Assembly (NCBI GenBank): GCA_029204225.1
Contig: CM055102.1
Coordinates: 13,072,199 to 13,136,198, forward strand
From: Diphasiastrum complanatum
Lineage: Eukaryota > Streptophyta > Lycopodiopsida > Lycopodiales > Lycopodiaceae
Length of the DNA: 64,000 bases
Direction of reading: 5' to 3'
Positions 1-10,128 of the stretch are shown piece after piece. The translations under genes and the position numbers were made by a program. Numbering within the stretch: the first letter of the stretch is position 1; the number at the start of each line of letters is the position of its first letter. The notes under the pieces are model-generated. The model was not told the DNA's origin. It made no database searches and saw only the letters and a program-made list of their open reading frames with translations.

Positions 1-126
1 TGGTATCAGAGCTTACCAACATGATATCAGAGCTTACCTACATGGTATCAAAGCGTACCTACATGGTATCAGAGCATACCTACATGGTATCAGAGCATAC
101 TATCATAGTATCAGTGCTAGATCACT
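1..126 (+). repeat. 21-bp tandem array of copia primer-binding-site motifs
   Basis: Six head-to-tail 21-bp units begin at 1, 22, 43, 64, 85 and 106, and may continue left of the window. Each starts with TGGTATCAGAGC or a 1-2 base variant, which is the sequence complementary to the 3' end of initiator-Met tRNA used as primer by plant Ty1/copia elements. The spacer is about TTACCTACA. A normal element has one such site just inside the 5' LTR; here it is amplified. A gag start lies 228 bp downstream, so this is probably a mutated leader. Confidence 0.85.
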
Positions 127-188
127 ACTTCTTTATCTGAACCATTATGATTTGAGACTTGTGATCTCTATCAAGGCCTAATACTATT

Positions 189-224
189 TTGATATCAGAG
201 CGAAAAGCTCTAATACTTGATATC
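189..224. repeat. Imperfect hairpin built from a PBS-like motif
   Basis: GATATCAGAGC is followed by GAAAA and then GCTCT...TGATATC, giving an inverted repeat around a short loop in the leader between the PBS array and the gag start. One arm is itself close to the primer-binding motif. Confidence 0.5.
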
Positions 225-353
225 TTTTGCGATATCAAATTGATATCATATTCTTCAGTTCCTTTCATCCTTTCAGTATCAGATAATTGATTTCCTATTG
301 TTGGCATTACTACATCTTAGCGTGATCGATACAATCGACAGACTAAGTTCCAG

Positions 354-443
354 ATGGATTCTCAAAGTAAAGCTGGACTTATCGCAGACAAGCTGAATGG
401 ATCCAATTATCATTTGTGAAAATTTAAGATGAAGACCTTCTCA
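354..443 (+). pseudogene. Ty1/copia gag N-terminal fragment
   Basis: From the ATG at 354 the frame reads MDSQSKAGLIADKLNGSNY followed by HL, a stop where the conserved Trp is expected (TGA for TGG), and KFKMK. This is the N-terminal signature of copia gag and closely resembles the gag of the minus-strand element near 38.0 kb. The match fades after about 30 codons, so only the 5' end of gag remains. Confidence 0.7.
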
Positions 444-1149
444 AAATCCTCAAAATCCTTGCAATTTTTCAGCCTTCTCCATTTTATATTCTAACCGTCA
501 TCATAGACCACGACTACTACTACTACTTGGGGTGACCTCGCACCTTCTTGACATCAAGAATGGGCCGGCGGGCGATATCGTGTTTCATCTTTGTATGGAC
601 CTATGCAACGGCTGACCTCTTCAACGTGGGTTGACATCTTCAACATGGAGCCTGCTCTCTTGAGTTGGGAGAGACCGAATCGGCTTCCAACTATACTCAC
701 CTGTTCAGCAGGTAATACAGTGTCTCAAAAATAGGTCCTTGGTTGATACACCCATTGCATACGTTCATGGTAGTTGGTAGACTCTCAGCATGTAAGAATG
801 GGTGAAGCGCATGGAGAATTGGGTGGTGACAAGGGAAATGGATTTGTGATCCAAGGATGGGATGACATCAAGAATGGGTAATGAATGAGTTTACATGTGA
901 AGAGGCCCCTTATCTCTATATACTAAAAGAAATGTTGTTTTCGGGTAGCTCACGATGCCCGGTCATGCTCGGGCACGGCCTCGTGAGTGTTGTTCGTGAA
1001 CCTCTTTTTTGAAATTTTTTCCCCTCCAAGGAACACGTCGAGAGAGCGAGAGGGAGACAGGGAGAGGAGAGAAAAGCGTGTGAATGCCAATCCGACGATA
1101 GAATGGTGGGTAAATGTTTTTTCATTTTTTTCTTTCCCAATTTTGAGCG
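444..1149. other. No gene recognised
   Basis: Mixed-composition sequence with no convincing coding signal on either strand. The last 200 bp may be the promoter and 5' UTR of the following protease pseudogene, including a GA-rich stretch near 1040-1075. Confidence 0.5.
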
Positions 1150-1886
1150 ATGGTGGAGATAGGAGCAATAGTAGTTATGGTGATCTGCTTCTTCGTGATG
1201 CTCATAGCTTGTGTGCTCGCTGATGCAGGAGCTACTCATAATCAACCCCCCTTCATCAAGCAGGTGACTGATCCATCTGTGGAACAGGAAATCTGACCCC
1301 ATCCAACTTTGTTTGTTGCCTCTGTGCTTCTGAATGCAGAGGAGCCATGGACGTTTGTGGTGGATCATGGCAAGGCTTATGGCAATGTTGAGGAGTATGC
1401 TCGTCGTCTGGTGTTATTCAAGCAGAATGTGGTGAGAGCAATTGAGCACCAAGCTTTGGATCCCACTACTGTCCATGGAATCACCCCGTTTTCTGATCTA
1501 AGGGAGGAGGAATTTTAGAAGCGGTATTTGGGTTTGAGAGCGCCTCAGCAGCTGCTGTTGAAGGCAGGCAACCCCGCGCCGGAGCTCCCTGTGAATGATT
1601 TGCCCTCGGATTTTGACTGGCAAGAGTTGGGTGTTGTGACAGAAGTGAAAAACCATTTCTGCTTGTTTGTTTTCAGCTTTTGTTTTTCAGTCTGATCAGT
1701 CGTAGAGAGAAGTGATAAGGGAAAGTGATTGAAGTAATATTGTGTGTAAGTGGTGCAGGGGGCATATGGATCATGTTGGGCTTTCAGCACCACAAGCGTA
1801 GTGGAAGGGGTGCACTTTATGCAAACTGGAAAGCTACTGAGCTTGAGCGAGTAGCATCTTCTTGACTACGATCACCAGGTGAGTTT
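1150..1886 (+). pseudogene. RD19-like papain-family cysteine protease, truncated pseudogene
   Basis: The ATG at 1150 opens a hydrophobic signal peptide of about 24 residues. It is followed by PFIKQVTDPSVEQ, a TGA at 1294, and then an I29 inhibitor prodomain (1340-1515: WTFVVDHGKAYG, LFKQNV, GITPFSDL). A TAG at 1516 precedes KRYLG, and the mature start follows as LPSDFDWQELGVVTEVKN. An intron of about 105 bp interrupts at the usual point. The next exon begins at 1759 with [10 protein letters not shown], which carries the catalytic Cys (TGT 1774-1776). A third stop (TAG 1852) replaces the Gln after SLSE. The exon ends in CACCAG|GTGAGT and no later exon with the catalytic His or Asn is present. 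The donor of the first intron is destroyed (CAT TTC where CAG|GT is expected). Family proteins are vacuolar proteases of about 360 residues. This is a dead, introns-retained gene copy cut off by later insertions. Confidence 0.85.
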
Positions 1887-2183
1887 TTGAACTAAAAGAA
1901 TCAGTCATTATTCTTTATTGAGTCGATGAAAGACTACAATAAGACCTTTAAATTCGAAATTTATAATAAAGATTAGTTGAATTTGAACAATCAAAAGACT
2001 TATAAATCTAAATAAATTACCAAGCAATGAAATGCTAATTCCAACAATTGGCATGTCTACATCTATAGGTTTTTTACGAGCACTTCTACTCATAAAGGAT
2101 CCAAATGCCTAAGTAAAAAGTAATTAAAAATATTATGATATAGATTTTTGGAAAATAATTTTGAAATCTATAATTTTGCCAAT

Positions 2184-3534
2184 GCCAGTGGCATCCTAGA
2201 TCTTGTCCACAGTGATCTATGTGGACCAATGCAGACTAGATCTCATAGTGGCTGCTATCACTTTATTACCTTTATTGATGATTATAGCAGATGCATTTGG
2301 ATTTATTTCATAAGCAAGAAGTCAGACGCTTTTGCTAAGTTCAAGGAATTCAAGGCATTAGTTGAAAAGCAAACAGGAAGTTACAACAAGACCTTCAGAT
2401 TTGATGGAGGTGGTAAGTATTTTTTGACAGAATTTATTGATTTTTGCAAAGATCAAGGGATCAAGAGGCAGATTACAACACCTTATTCACCGCAGCAAAA
2501 CAGAGTTGCAGAGCAAAAGAATAGATCCATTGTTGAAATGGCCAGGGCAATGCTCAAAATCAAGGGTATGCCAAACACCTTTTGGGCAGAAGCTTGCAGC
2601 ACAGCTATGCACATCCTGAATCGTTGTCCTACGAAATCTATGGAAGGTAAAACACGTCATGAAGCTTTTACTGGAAAGAAACCTAATATTTCTCATTTGA
2701 GAATATTTGGTTGTGATGCTTATGCTCATATTCCTGATGAGAAACGAAGGAAATTGGATGCAAAAGCTGTCAAGAGTGTTTTCCTTGGATATGATGAGAA
2801 GGCCAAGGCATATAGGATGTATGATACAAATGCACAGAAGCTTGTGATTTCTAGGGATGCTACATTTGACGAGATGGGTCAAGGTGAACATCTAAAGAAA
2901 TCACTAAACCTTTTGATGAGGGAGCGGAAGTACAGGTCAAGAAAGAAGTGGATTTTGATGCAGAAGATCCAATGGAAAAAGATAAGTTTGAAGCTGAAAT
3001 CCCTAAGCGAGTACCTAAATGGTACTTATCAGTCACATGTGATGCTAAGAAGGGAGATACTCCCGAATCTAGCGAACAGGGAGAGCTTAAAAGGTCAAGT
3101 AGAAATCAAAAACCTCCTGCAAGGTTAGAAATGAATCTAGCCCTAATGGGTTCCATGCTAAAGGCTCAAGAACCAAAAACCTTTCATGAAGCAAAGGAGC
3201 ATAAGGAGTGGCGTGCAGCAATGGAAACAGAAATGGAGGCCATATCAAAAAATAGGACGTGGAACTTAGTTGAGCTACCTGAGGGTAAGATGCCTACCAC
3301 TTGCAGATGGATTTATAAGATCAAATATGGAGCAGATGGGCAACTCAACAAGTACAAAGCACGGTTGGTTGCAAGAGGATTTGAGCAGCAAGAGGGCATT
3401 GATTTTGAGGAAACCTTCGCAACCGTAGCTAGGATGGCAACTATACATTCTATCATTGCTATTTCTACTTTTCATGGTTGGAAGATCCAGCAAGTGGACG
3501 TTAAATATGCCTTTCTTAATGGAGAGTTAGAATT
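2184..3534 (+). pseudogene. Copia copy A: integrase core and partial reverse transcriptase
   Basis: The sequence opens inside integrase (SGILDLVHSDLCGPMQTRS, catalytic Asp), then FITFIDDYSR, a second Asp in a mutated RFDGGGKY context, and the Glu region VAEQKNRSIVEMAR. The integrase C-terminal motifs HLRIFGCDAYAHIP and FLGYDEKAKAY follow. A frameshift near 2895 moves the frame to the linker and RT N-terminus (WRAAMETEMEAI, YKARLVARGFEQQEGIDFEETFA). The match stops at about FLNGELE, before the YVDD box. It is homologous at DNA level to 33221-34528 (copy B). Confidence 0.9.
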
Positions 3535-3559
3535 AAAGTTAGAATCATTGTGGTACTGT

Positions 3560-3985
3560 ACTGTGGGTCCTATCAGTGGATAAGGATCAGTTGGCCTCGT
3601 CACGAGGCAAGTCGACGGGACACACGTCCCGCCAACGGCAACCTGGGTCATGCATGGGTTGCCTGAGTGAACAACTATATGTACAGTGTAATTTCATTTT
3701 GAGAAATACAGTTGTTATGTGAGCTTGCTGAGGAGAGTGATTTTCTGTCTGTGTTACTGTGTAGCATGATCTGTGTTCCTGTGCAAAGCAAATTCTAAGT
3801 TTCTATCAAAGTCGTACAGGGAGTGTACACAGTACAGTGTCGTCGTTGAAGAGAGCTTCGGGAGAACTATCTTCTGAGAGTTCGGGGCTTTACGGCGGGT
3901 TGAAGACGGAAAGAGAAGCACTGGTGCACGGTTTCTAATTTATAGAGGCTTGCTAAGCTCAGTATAGGGATTATTAGCCTGTGCA
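3560..3985 (+). repeat. Possible 5' LTR of copia copy C
   Basis: This segment lies between the broken end of copy A and a PBS-like site. It begins near TGTGGGTCC, ends ...GTGCA, and holds a TATA-like CTATATGTAC at about 3675 and GC-rich inverted pieces (GGCCTCGTCACGAGGC). No matching 3' LTR is present, so the boundaries are inferred only from position and TG...CA ends. Confidence 0.35.
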
Positions 3986-3997
3986 TAGCATCAGACA
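3986..3997 (+). promoter_or_regulatory. Degenerate copia primer-binding site
   Basis: TAGCATCAGACA matches TGGTATCAGAGC at 9 of 12 positions and sits directly after a CA end, about 210 bp before the gag start of copy C. Confidence 0.4.
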
Positions 3998-4207
3998 GGG
4001 AAAAATTTGGTGAAAATTTGATAATTTCGAAGCCAGCTAAAAATTGAAATCGGACTTGGGGTTACGATTTTTATACATAACTGGTGATTTCTTCGCTGTT
4101 TGTGCACCGTTTTGGATGCCGTAAGGACAGGAAGGAAACTTCTGACATCACTGTTGGCCTCAACATACTGTTCGTAGCCTAAGGCAGAAGTTTCAAGCAG
4201 TTTTGCA

Positions 4208-7200
4208 ATGGCAAACATGGGAGAGTCCATTTTGAGTGAAAGTAGCAAATTGGACGGGATTTCCAACTATGCAGTGTGGAAATTCAAAATGAAAAACATA
4301 CTGATGGAGAAAGATGTGTGGGAAGTTGTCACAAGTGATGAGAGAAGGCCGCCAAATGAAGCAGACATCAAAGTGTTCAACAAAAAGATGAGGAAAGCTT
4401 TGACCTTCATTAACTTGTCAATGAAGGATCACATCATTACCCACATTTGTGATGTATTCCACCCAGACAGGCATGGGATGTGCTAAAGGAGCAGTTCGAG
4501 ACGTCAAATCCGTCAAGAATTATGTTTCTGAAGTCAAAGTTGAATAGTGCCCGCATGGAGCAAGGAGATCACATTCAGACGTACATGACCAGAATCAAGA
4601 CAATGAGAGATGAACTGCATTCTATTGGAGAGTGCATATGTGATGTGGAGCTGGTGCATAATGCATTATGCAGCATTGCAGAACCCTATCAGATGTTTGT
4701 GAGCGGAATAGCATCAAGAGAAAGATTGCCAACCTTTGACGAGCTCACAGAAATCTTGATGCAGGAAGAGCAACGACGAGAAATGGTGAAAGCTAGACGT
4801 CAAAATACTGATGATCAGGCACTTGCGACACACCAAGAACAAGACAAGGGGAAACCCAAAAAAGCAGGTAACCTTGTCGATGAAGGTGAGATTGAAGACT
4901 CTAGCATCTTCATATCTGCATTATCATCTAATCAAGATGATCAAGCATGGTATATTGACTCAGGAGCCACAAGACACATGACAGGTAGCAAGAACTGGTT
5001 TAGTAGTTTGAAGGCGTTGGATAATGGGACATTTGTTTCACAAGCAAATGGTGAAGTCTGCGTGATCAAGGGGATAGGCACAGTTTCAATCCAACTGCCT
5101 GATGGCAAAAGTAGAATGATCAGGGAGGTACTTTACGTACCAGGTTTGAAAAAAAATCTACTTTTTGTTGGAGTCATTACTGATCAAAAGTTGAAAGTAG
5201 AATTCGCCCATGATCGTTGCTTTGTGAAAGATGCGAACCAAAAGTTCAAAGTTACTGCAAATGGAGTAAGAGAGCCCAATACAAAATTGTACAGGTTGAA
5301 TGCTACAATTAAGGGGCAACATGGACTTGTATCATTCGTTCCTTCACACACTGAGTTGTGGCACAAGAGGCTTGGTCACTTGAACTTGGGAAGCCTCAGT
5401 TTGATGAGAAATTTGGAGATGGTAGCAAAACTGCCTACAATAGAAGATCACTTGAAATCGATGTGCAAATCTTGTATATATGTGAAGCAGCATCGAGAGA
5501 AGTTCAATAAAGTGGGTGTTGCAAGAGCAAAGAACATCCTGGATTTAATCCACACAGATTTATACGGGCCTATGAGGACCATGTCCTTAGGAAAAGCCTT
5601 CTATTTCATGACCTTTATTGATGATATGTCACGTAAGACGTGGATCTACTTCTTGAAGAAGAAATCAAATGCTTTTGATAACTTCAAGAACTTCAAAAAC
5701 TTAGTCAAAAATCAGACAAGTAAGAAGATCAAAGTCCTAAGATCAGATAGTGGAGGTGAGTATAAGTCTAATGACTTCAATGATCTTTGTGATCAATGTG
5801 GGATTGAAAGACAATTAACTCAAGCTCATACTCTTGCTCTCAATGGTGTAGCTGAGCGCAAAAATCGTACGATTGTGGAAAGTGCCAGATCTATGCTAGC
5901 TGAGATGAAATTACCAAAAGATTTTTGGTCAGAAGCATGTAGCACGACAGTCTATCTTCAAAATAGAAGCCTACCATTTCCATACCAAAAATAACACCTG
6001 AGGAAGCATTCACAAAGAAGAAGCCAAAGGTGAACCACTTGCGAATCTTTGGATGTAAGGGCTTTGTACATATTTCTAAGGAAGAAAGACGTAAACTTGA
6101 TGTAAAAGCTATCAAGTGCATATTCCTGGGATATGATGATCGCGTGAAGGGCTATAGATGTTTTGATCCAGTCGAAAACAAAATCCATATAAGCCGAGAT
6201 GTTATCTTTGATGAATCCAAGATGTATGAAGACGAATATGCTGAGAAGATAGACATATCCAGTAGGAAAAATGGTATACTGAGGATACCACCTGATGATG
6301 ATCCATTCATTGACCTTCCGAGTGATGAACATGAGGATACATCTCAAGATACTACTACTCAACCTCAAGAAATATGTTGGAGAGGTAGGGACAAACATTT
6401 TGTTGCAAGAAGGATTGAAATTGCAGGTGACAAACGCAAGGAGAAGGATGTACCGTGGGATACATTTTCACCAGGAAGCCGATCACCTGACAGAAAGCTC
6501 CCTAAGTGGTTTGAGAGATTGATGGAGAGCCGCGATATAGATGACTTTCCAGGATCATCTAACCAGGGAGAGCTACGAAGATCAACAAGAGAGAAGATAC
6601 TACCTGAAAGGTATGAAACAAATTATGCTCTATTATCCAGCATTATTCAAAGCAAAGAACCTTCGACTTATGGTGAAGCGAAGGATGTTGACATTTGGAT
6701 GAAGGCCATGGGAGAGGAGATGGAGTCAATTGCTAAGCATAGCACATGGGACTTAGTAGAACCACTAGTTGGCAAGAAACCCATTGGTTGCAAATGGGTA
6801 TACAGAACTAAGTACCATGCAGATGGAAGCATAGCAAAGCACAAAGCAAGATTGGTAATCAAAGGGTACGCACAAAATAAAGGCATTGACTATGAGGAGA
6901 CCTTTGCACCGGTGTGTAAGTGGAATACTCTACGTCTACTTATTGCTTTAGCTTCACATTTTGGTTGGCCTTTGCATCAGATGGATGGAATCTACTTTTC
7001 TAAATGGTGAGTTAGAAGAAGAAGTGTTCATGGATCAACCTGAAGGCTTTGTAACGAAAGGACAGGAAAATAAAGTATGTCGCTTGAAGAAAGCGCTTTA
7101 TGGTCTTAAACAAGCACCATGTGCGTGGTATAGCAGGATTGATGCCTACTTTTGTTCAAAGGGGATGGTGAGAACACATTCTGATCCAAATCTATATGTC

Positions 7201-8070
7201 TTATGCTTTGATGGTATGGTTGCTTTGATTGCTCTTTATGTTGATGACTTAATTATTACGGGAAATAATCAAGAGATGATAGACATGATCAAGAAAGACC
7301 TCATGGAACAATTTGAGATGACGTGATGCATTACTGCCTTGGAGTAGAAGTGTGGCAAAAAGGACATGAAGTGGGTTTAACACAGGTGAATTATGTCAAA
7401 GAGTTACTACACAGGTTTAGGTTGTAGGATTGCAAACCAGTAAACACTCCTATTGAACCAGGTAAAAAGCTTTCTAAGCTTGATGAGTCATAGTCATTTG
7501 ATGCTACGCTGTATAGACAGTTAGTAGGGAGCTTGATTTACCTTACCACGACTAGACCAGATATATGCTATGTTGTTGGCATTGTAAGTCAGTTTATGGC
7601 AGCACCTACGGAAATGCATTGGAAGACAGCTAAATGCATTTTGCGTTATGTGAAAGGCACTTCAGAGTATGGCTTGATTTACAGGAAGCATGATGGTTTA
7701 CCTGAGTTGTGTGGTAAATAAATGCGGACTGGGGAGGTGACTATGATGATCGTAGATCCACCACAGGATATATATATTCCAGTTTTGTGGTAATTGCTTT
7801 TCCTGGTCTAGTAAGAAGCAAAGTACAATTGCTCTTTCCACCACAGAAGCAGAGTATAAGGCAATGTGTAGTGCTGCACAAGAAGCTATATGGTTGAGAC
7901 AAATCTTGGAAGAAATTGGCATGAAGCAGAAAAATCCCACAACTTTACATAACGACAGTCAGAGTGGCATTCAGCTAGCAAAGAATCCAGTGTTCCATGC
8001 AAGAACTAAACACATTGAGATTCAATATCACTTCATATGTGAAAGGCTGCTGAGTCGTGAAATTAAGTTG
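4208..8070 (+). pseudogene. Copia copy C: near-complete gag-pol pseudogene
   Basis: The gag starts at 4208 (YAVWKFKMKNILMEKDVWE), shifts frame at about 4484 and runs on from 4480. The CCHC zinc knuckle is missing: the sequence passes from KPKKAGN directly to the acidic linker. Protease has WYIDSGATRHMT (about 4950). Integrase has the zinc-binding LWHKRLGH...CKSC, catalytic TDLYGP and SDSGGEY, and VAERKNRTIVE. A frameshift near 5970 leads to the linker and RT (6030-7010). Another near 6985 leads to FLNGELEEEVFMDQPEGF, LKKALYGLKQAP and the YVDD catalytic box at about 7240. A deletion after FEMT (7324) removes a few codons. RNase H follows with stops at 7719 and a frameshift (ALSTTEAEY, HNDSQSGI, RTKHIEIQYHF). 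It ends at EIKLE, where it joins an unrelated RT piece. No 3' LTR is present. Confidence 0.92.
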
Positions 8071-8127
8071 GAGTGCTGGATGAAGAGGTGTATTTAGTAC
8101 AACCTCAAGGATTTGTTGATCAAGGCT
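8071..8127 (+). pseudogene. Short RT fragment of the copy A/B family fused to copy C
   Basis: Reading from 8073 gives VLDEEVYLVQPQGFVDQG, the part of copia RT that should follow FLNG. It abuts the RNase H end of copy C through shared bases (TTGGAGTGCTGGAT). Copy B at 34510-34528 has the same GGAGTGCTGGAT and then diverges. Confidence 0.65.
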
Positions 8128-8720
8128 TAACTAGAATCAGAATAACAATTATGTTGAGTAGCTCTAGAATCCAGAAACCACAAATCATCCGAATTTGCGT
8201 ATTTGTCTTTGACCATAAAAGTGGCTTCATACATTTCGACTTGAGGAGATGTTGTAACTGTATTTGCTCGTTGATCAGGTTGCTTGGCTACATTCTTCGC
8301 TTTGAGAATTCGGCAATCCTGGATCTCATGGTTATTGCATTTGCAATACCTGCAAAACATCTTCTTCTTCGACGAATGTGGATTTGATGATTGTTTTTGA
8401 CTTTGAGTCTGTTTCTGACTCGATGTAGATTGCTTGGAGCTTTTCTTCTTCTGTTGTTTCGAGCCCTTGTTGACATATAGAGCATGAGACGAAGAGGTAG
8501 ACAAAGTGTTTTGACTTCTTCGATTATCTTCTTGCAGCAACATAGTGATAATTTTGATAAGAGTTAAATCTGAGTGTGTCATGATGATCATCACCCAATT
8601 CTCATATGTAGAGAACAGGCTTGAAAGCAATGTCATTATTGCGTCTTGATCATCTATGGCTGATCCGATAGGGCCATCTATTGCAAGAGATTCTTAAATT
8701 GGTTAATGTGACTCTGTGAA
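8127..8720 (-). pseudogene. Inverted copia gag C-terminus, zinc knuckle and protease start
   Basis: On the minus strand 8720 to 8127 encodes HINQFKNLL (one frame) then IMTLLSSL, TYENWVM and ITMLLQED. A Ser/Lys/Gln-rich linker follows, then an intact CCHC knuckle (CRYCKCNNHEIQDC) and WFLDSRATQH, where the protease DSG is changed to DSR. It belongs to the same gag family as the minus element at 37.6-38.1 kb. The fragment is cut on both sides. Confidence 0.85.
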
Positions 8721-8846
8721 CGATCTGCTTGATGAGGGCGCAGGAAGCATCGTGTAATAACACTCAACTCCTTTACAATTCACAAGATTGATTCAGGACT
8801 TATTATAAGCTCTCATCAAGGTCAGACAATTCAAGAGCATGCAGAA

Positions 8847-9060
8847 AATCAGACTAGTAAACGAATCAAAGCACTGAGGTCAAATAACGGGGGAGAATAC
8901 ATCTCCACTGAATTCAAGGAGTACCGCCTTAACAGTGGCATTGAACAACAATATAGTGCAACAATCTTTTATCATTATCACTTTGTACGTGGATGATACA
9001 TTGTTTTTCAGCAACAATACCAATATGATCAAAGTGAAGCTGCTTCTTTCAGCGGTACAA
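8847..9060 (+). pseudogene. Copia integrase-to-RT internal deletion fragment
   Basis: The frame from 8847 gives integrase SKRIKALRSNNGGEYISTEF up to about 8963. The sequence then continues in another frame with FIIITLYVDDTLFFSNN, the RT catalytic box. About 1.5-2 kb of normal pol between them is absent. Confidence 0.8.
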
Positions 9061-9068
9061 AATCTGAC

Positions 9069-10117
9069 AAGTCCAAGATATAGAAACGTTATTTATTGAT
9101 ACAAGCGTTAGTTTATATGATTGTATAGATTTTGATTCTACTCGAGATAGAGCATCGTTTATAGGCTCTAGAACTACCACTACTCTTTCTCCTTCTGATA
9201 TATCTCTAATCACATTGTCTACTTATAATATAGATAATAATTCTTTTTTGACACTATCGGATATAGCGAATCTTTTTTATCTCACAGAGTCTGAGACTCT
9301 TTGCATTTTGAGCAAAGAGCTTCATGAATTTTCAGATATAATCAATTATGATGTTGATGATCTTCTCCCTAGTGTTGACGATGTAAATAAGGATGAGTTT
9401 TATTTAGGGAAAAATTGCTTGAAAATGGCTATGGAGGAAATGTGCCAAAAGGAAGAAGATATTTCTTAATAAGAGGAGTTCCTCAAATTTCAAAGTCAGC
9501 TTGGTTTTCCAAAATCAATTGTCTGTTCACCAACCTTACTGGCATCAAAAGGTGGACATAATTTTGATGGAGAGACAATAATTGGGAAAGACAAGGTCAA
9601 ATGTGTAAGTTTTGTATCTTATTTTGTACTAAAAGATCTGTAATGTCAGATTTTATACTGGAGCTTGCTTTTCATTTTTTCATTTCAAGAAACAATTTTT
9701 CTTGATAATTTTGCAATTCATCGAGAAGGGCAGAGATCTTATGCTAGAGAATTTTAAAGAGATCATGCACTGGGACATTATCTGAAGTTTTTCAAGAATA
9801 ATGAAATAAGTGGTGCCCATTCAAAGTTTCATCAACATGGTGATACAATTATTTTGACAATCAAAGCACTTTCTCATTTTCTTGGAGGACATAATTTTAA
9901 TAGGGTGCATAAAATAATTTTTGTTAAGAAAACTATTGCACTTGAAATTTTAGAATATGAACCAGTGAATTTCATGCTCAGATCATCTCATTTTGCATTG
10001 TATGATGATCTGAGTAAGCATGAGAACTATGAGCTCTTGGATCCATACAAAAGAAAGAAATTGTTGCATGATTCTAAATTGCAACTTTCATTAATGAAAG
10101 TGTCGGAAGCAGAGTAG
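9069..10117 (+). pseudogene. Unidentified multi-exon-like coding block
   Basis: An open frame with no ATG runs from 9069 to 9469 (about 134 codons, acidic: TLSDIANLFYL, FSDIINYDVDDLLPSVDD). After two stops the same sense strand continues with FLKFQSQLGFPKSIVCSP, LASKGGHNFDGETIIGKDK and an AAATGT|GTAAGT donor-like site at 9601-9607. After a possible acceptor near 9690 comes IHREGQRSYAREF, a stop, DHALGHYLKFFKNN and then an 87-codon ORF (9854-10117: LSHFLGGHNF, LEYEPVNFML, YKRKKLLHDSKLQLSL). I do not recognise the family. Its end lies 12 bp from the end of the opposing block, suggesting two convergent genes of one element. Confidence 0.45.
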
Positions 10118-10128
10118 ATATTGGAGAA

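Noticed and set aside
1-126. CRISPR-like repeat array
   Set aside because: Units are contiguous 21-mers with no spacers, and the core is the plant tRNA-Met primer-binding motif.
916-1368. 150-codon minus-strand ORF
   Set aside because: It is antisense to the protease exon, whose domains are clear on the plus strand.
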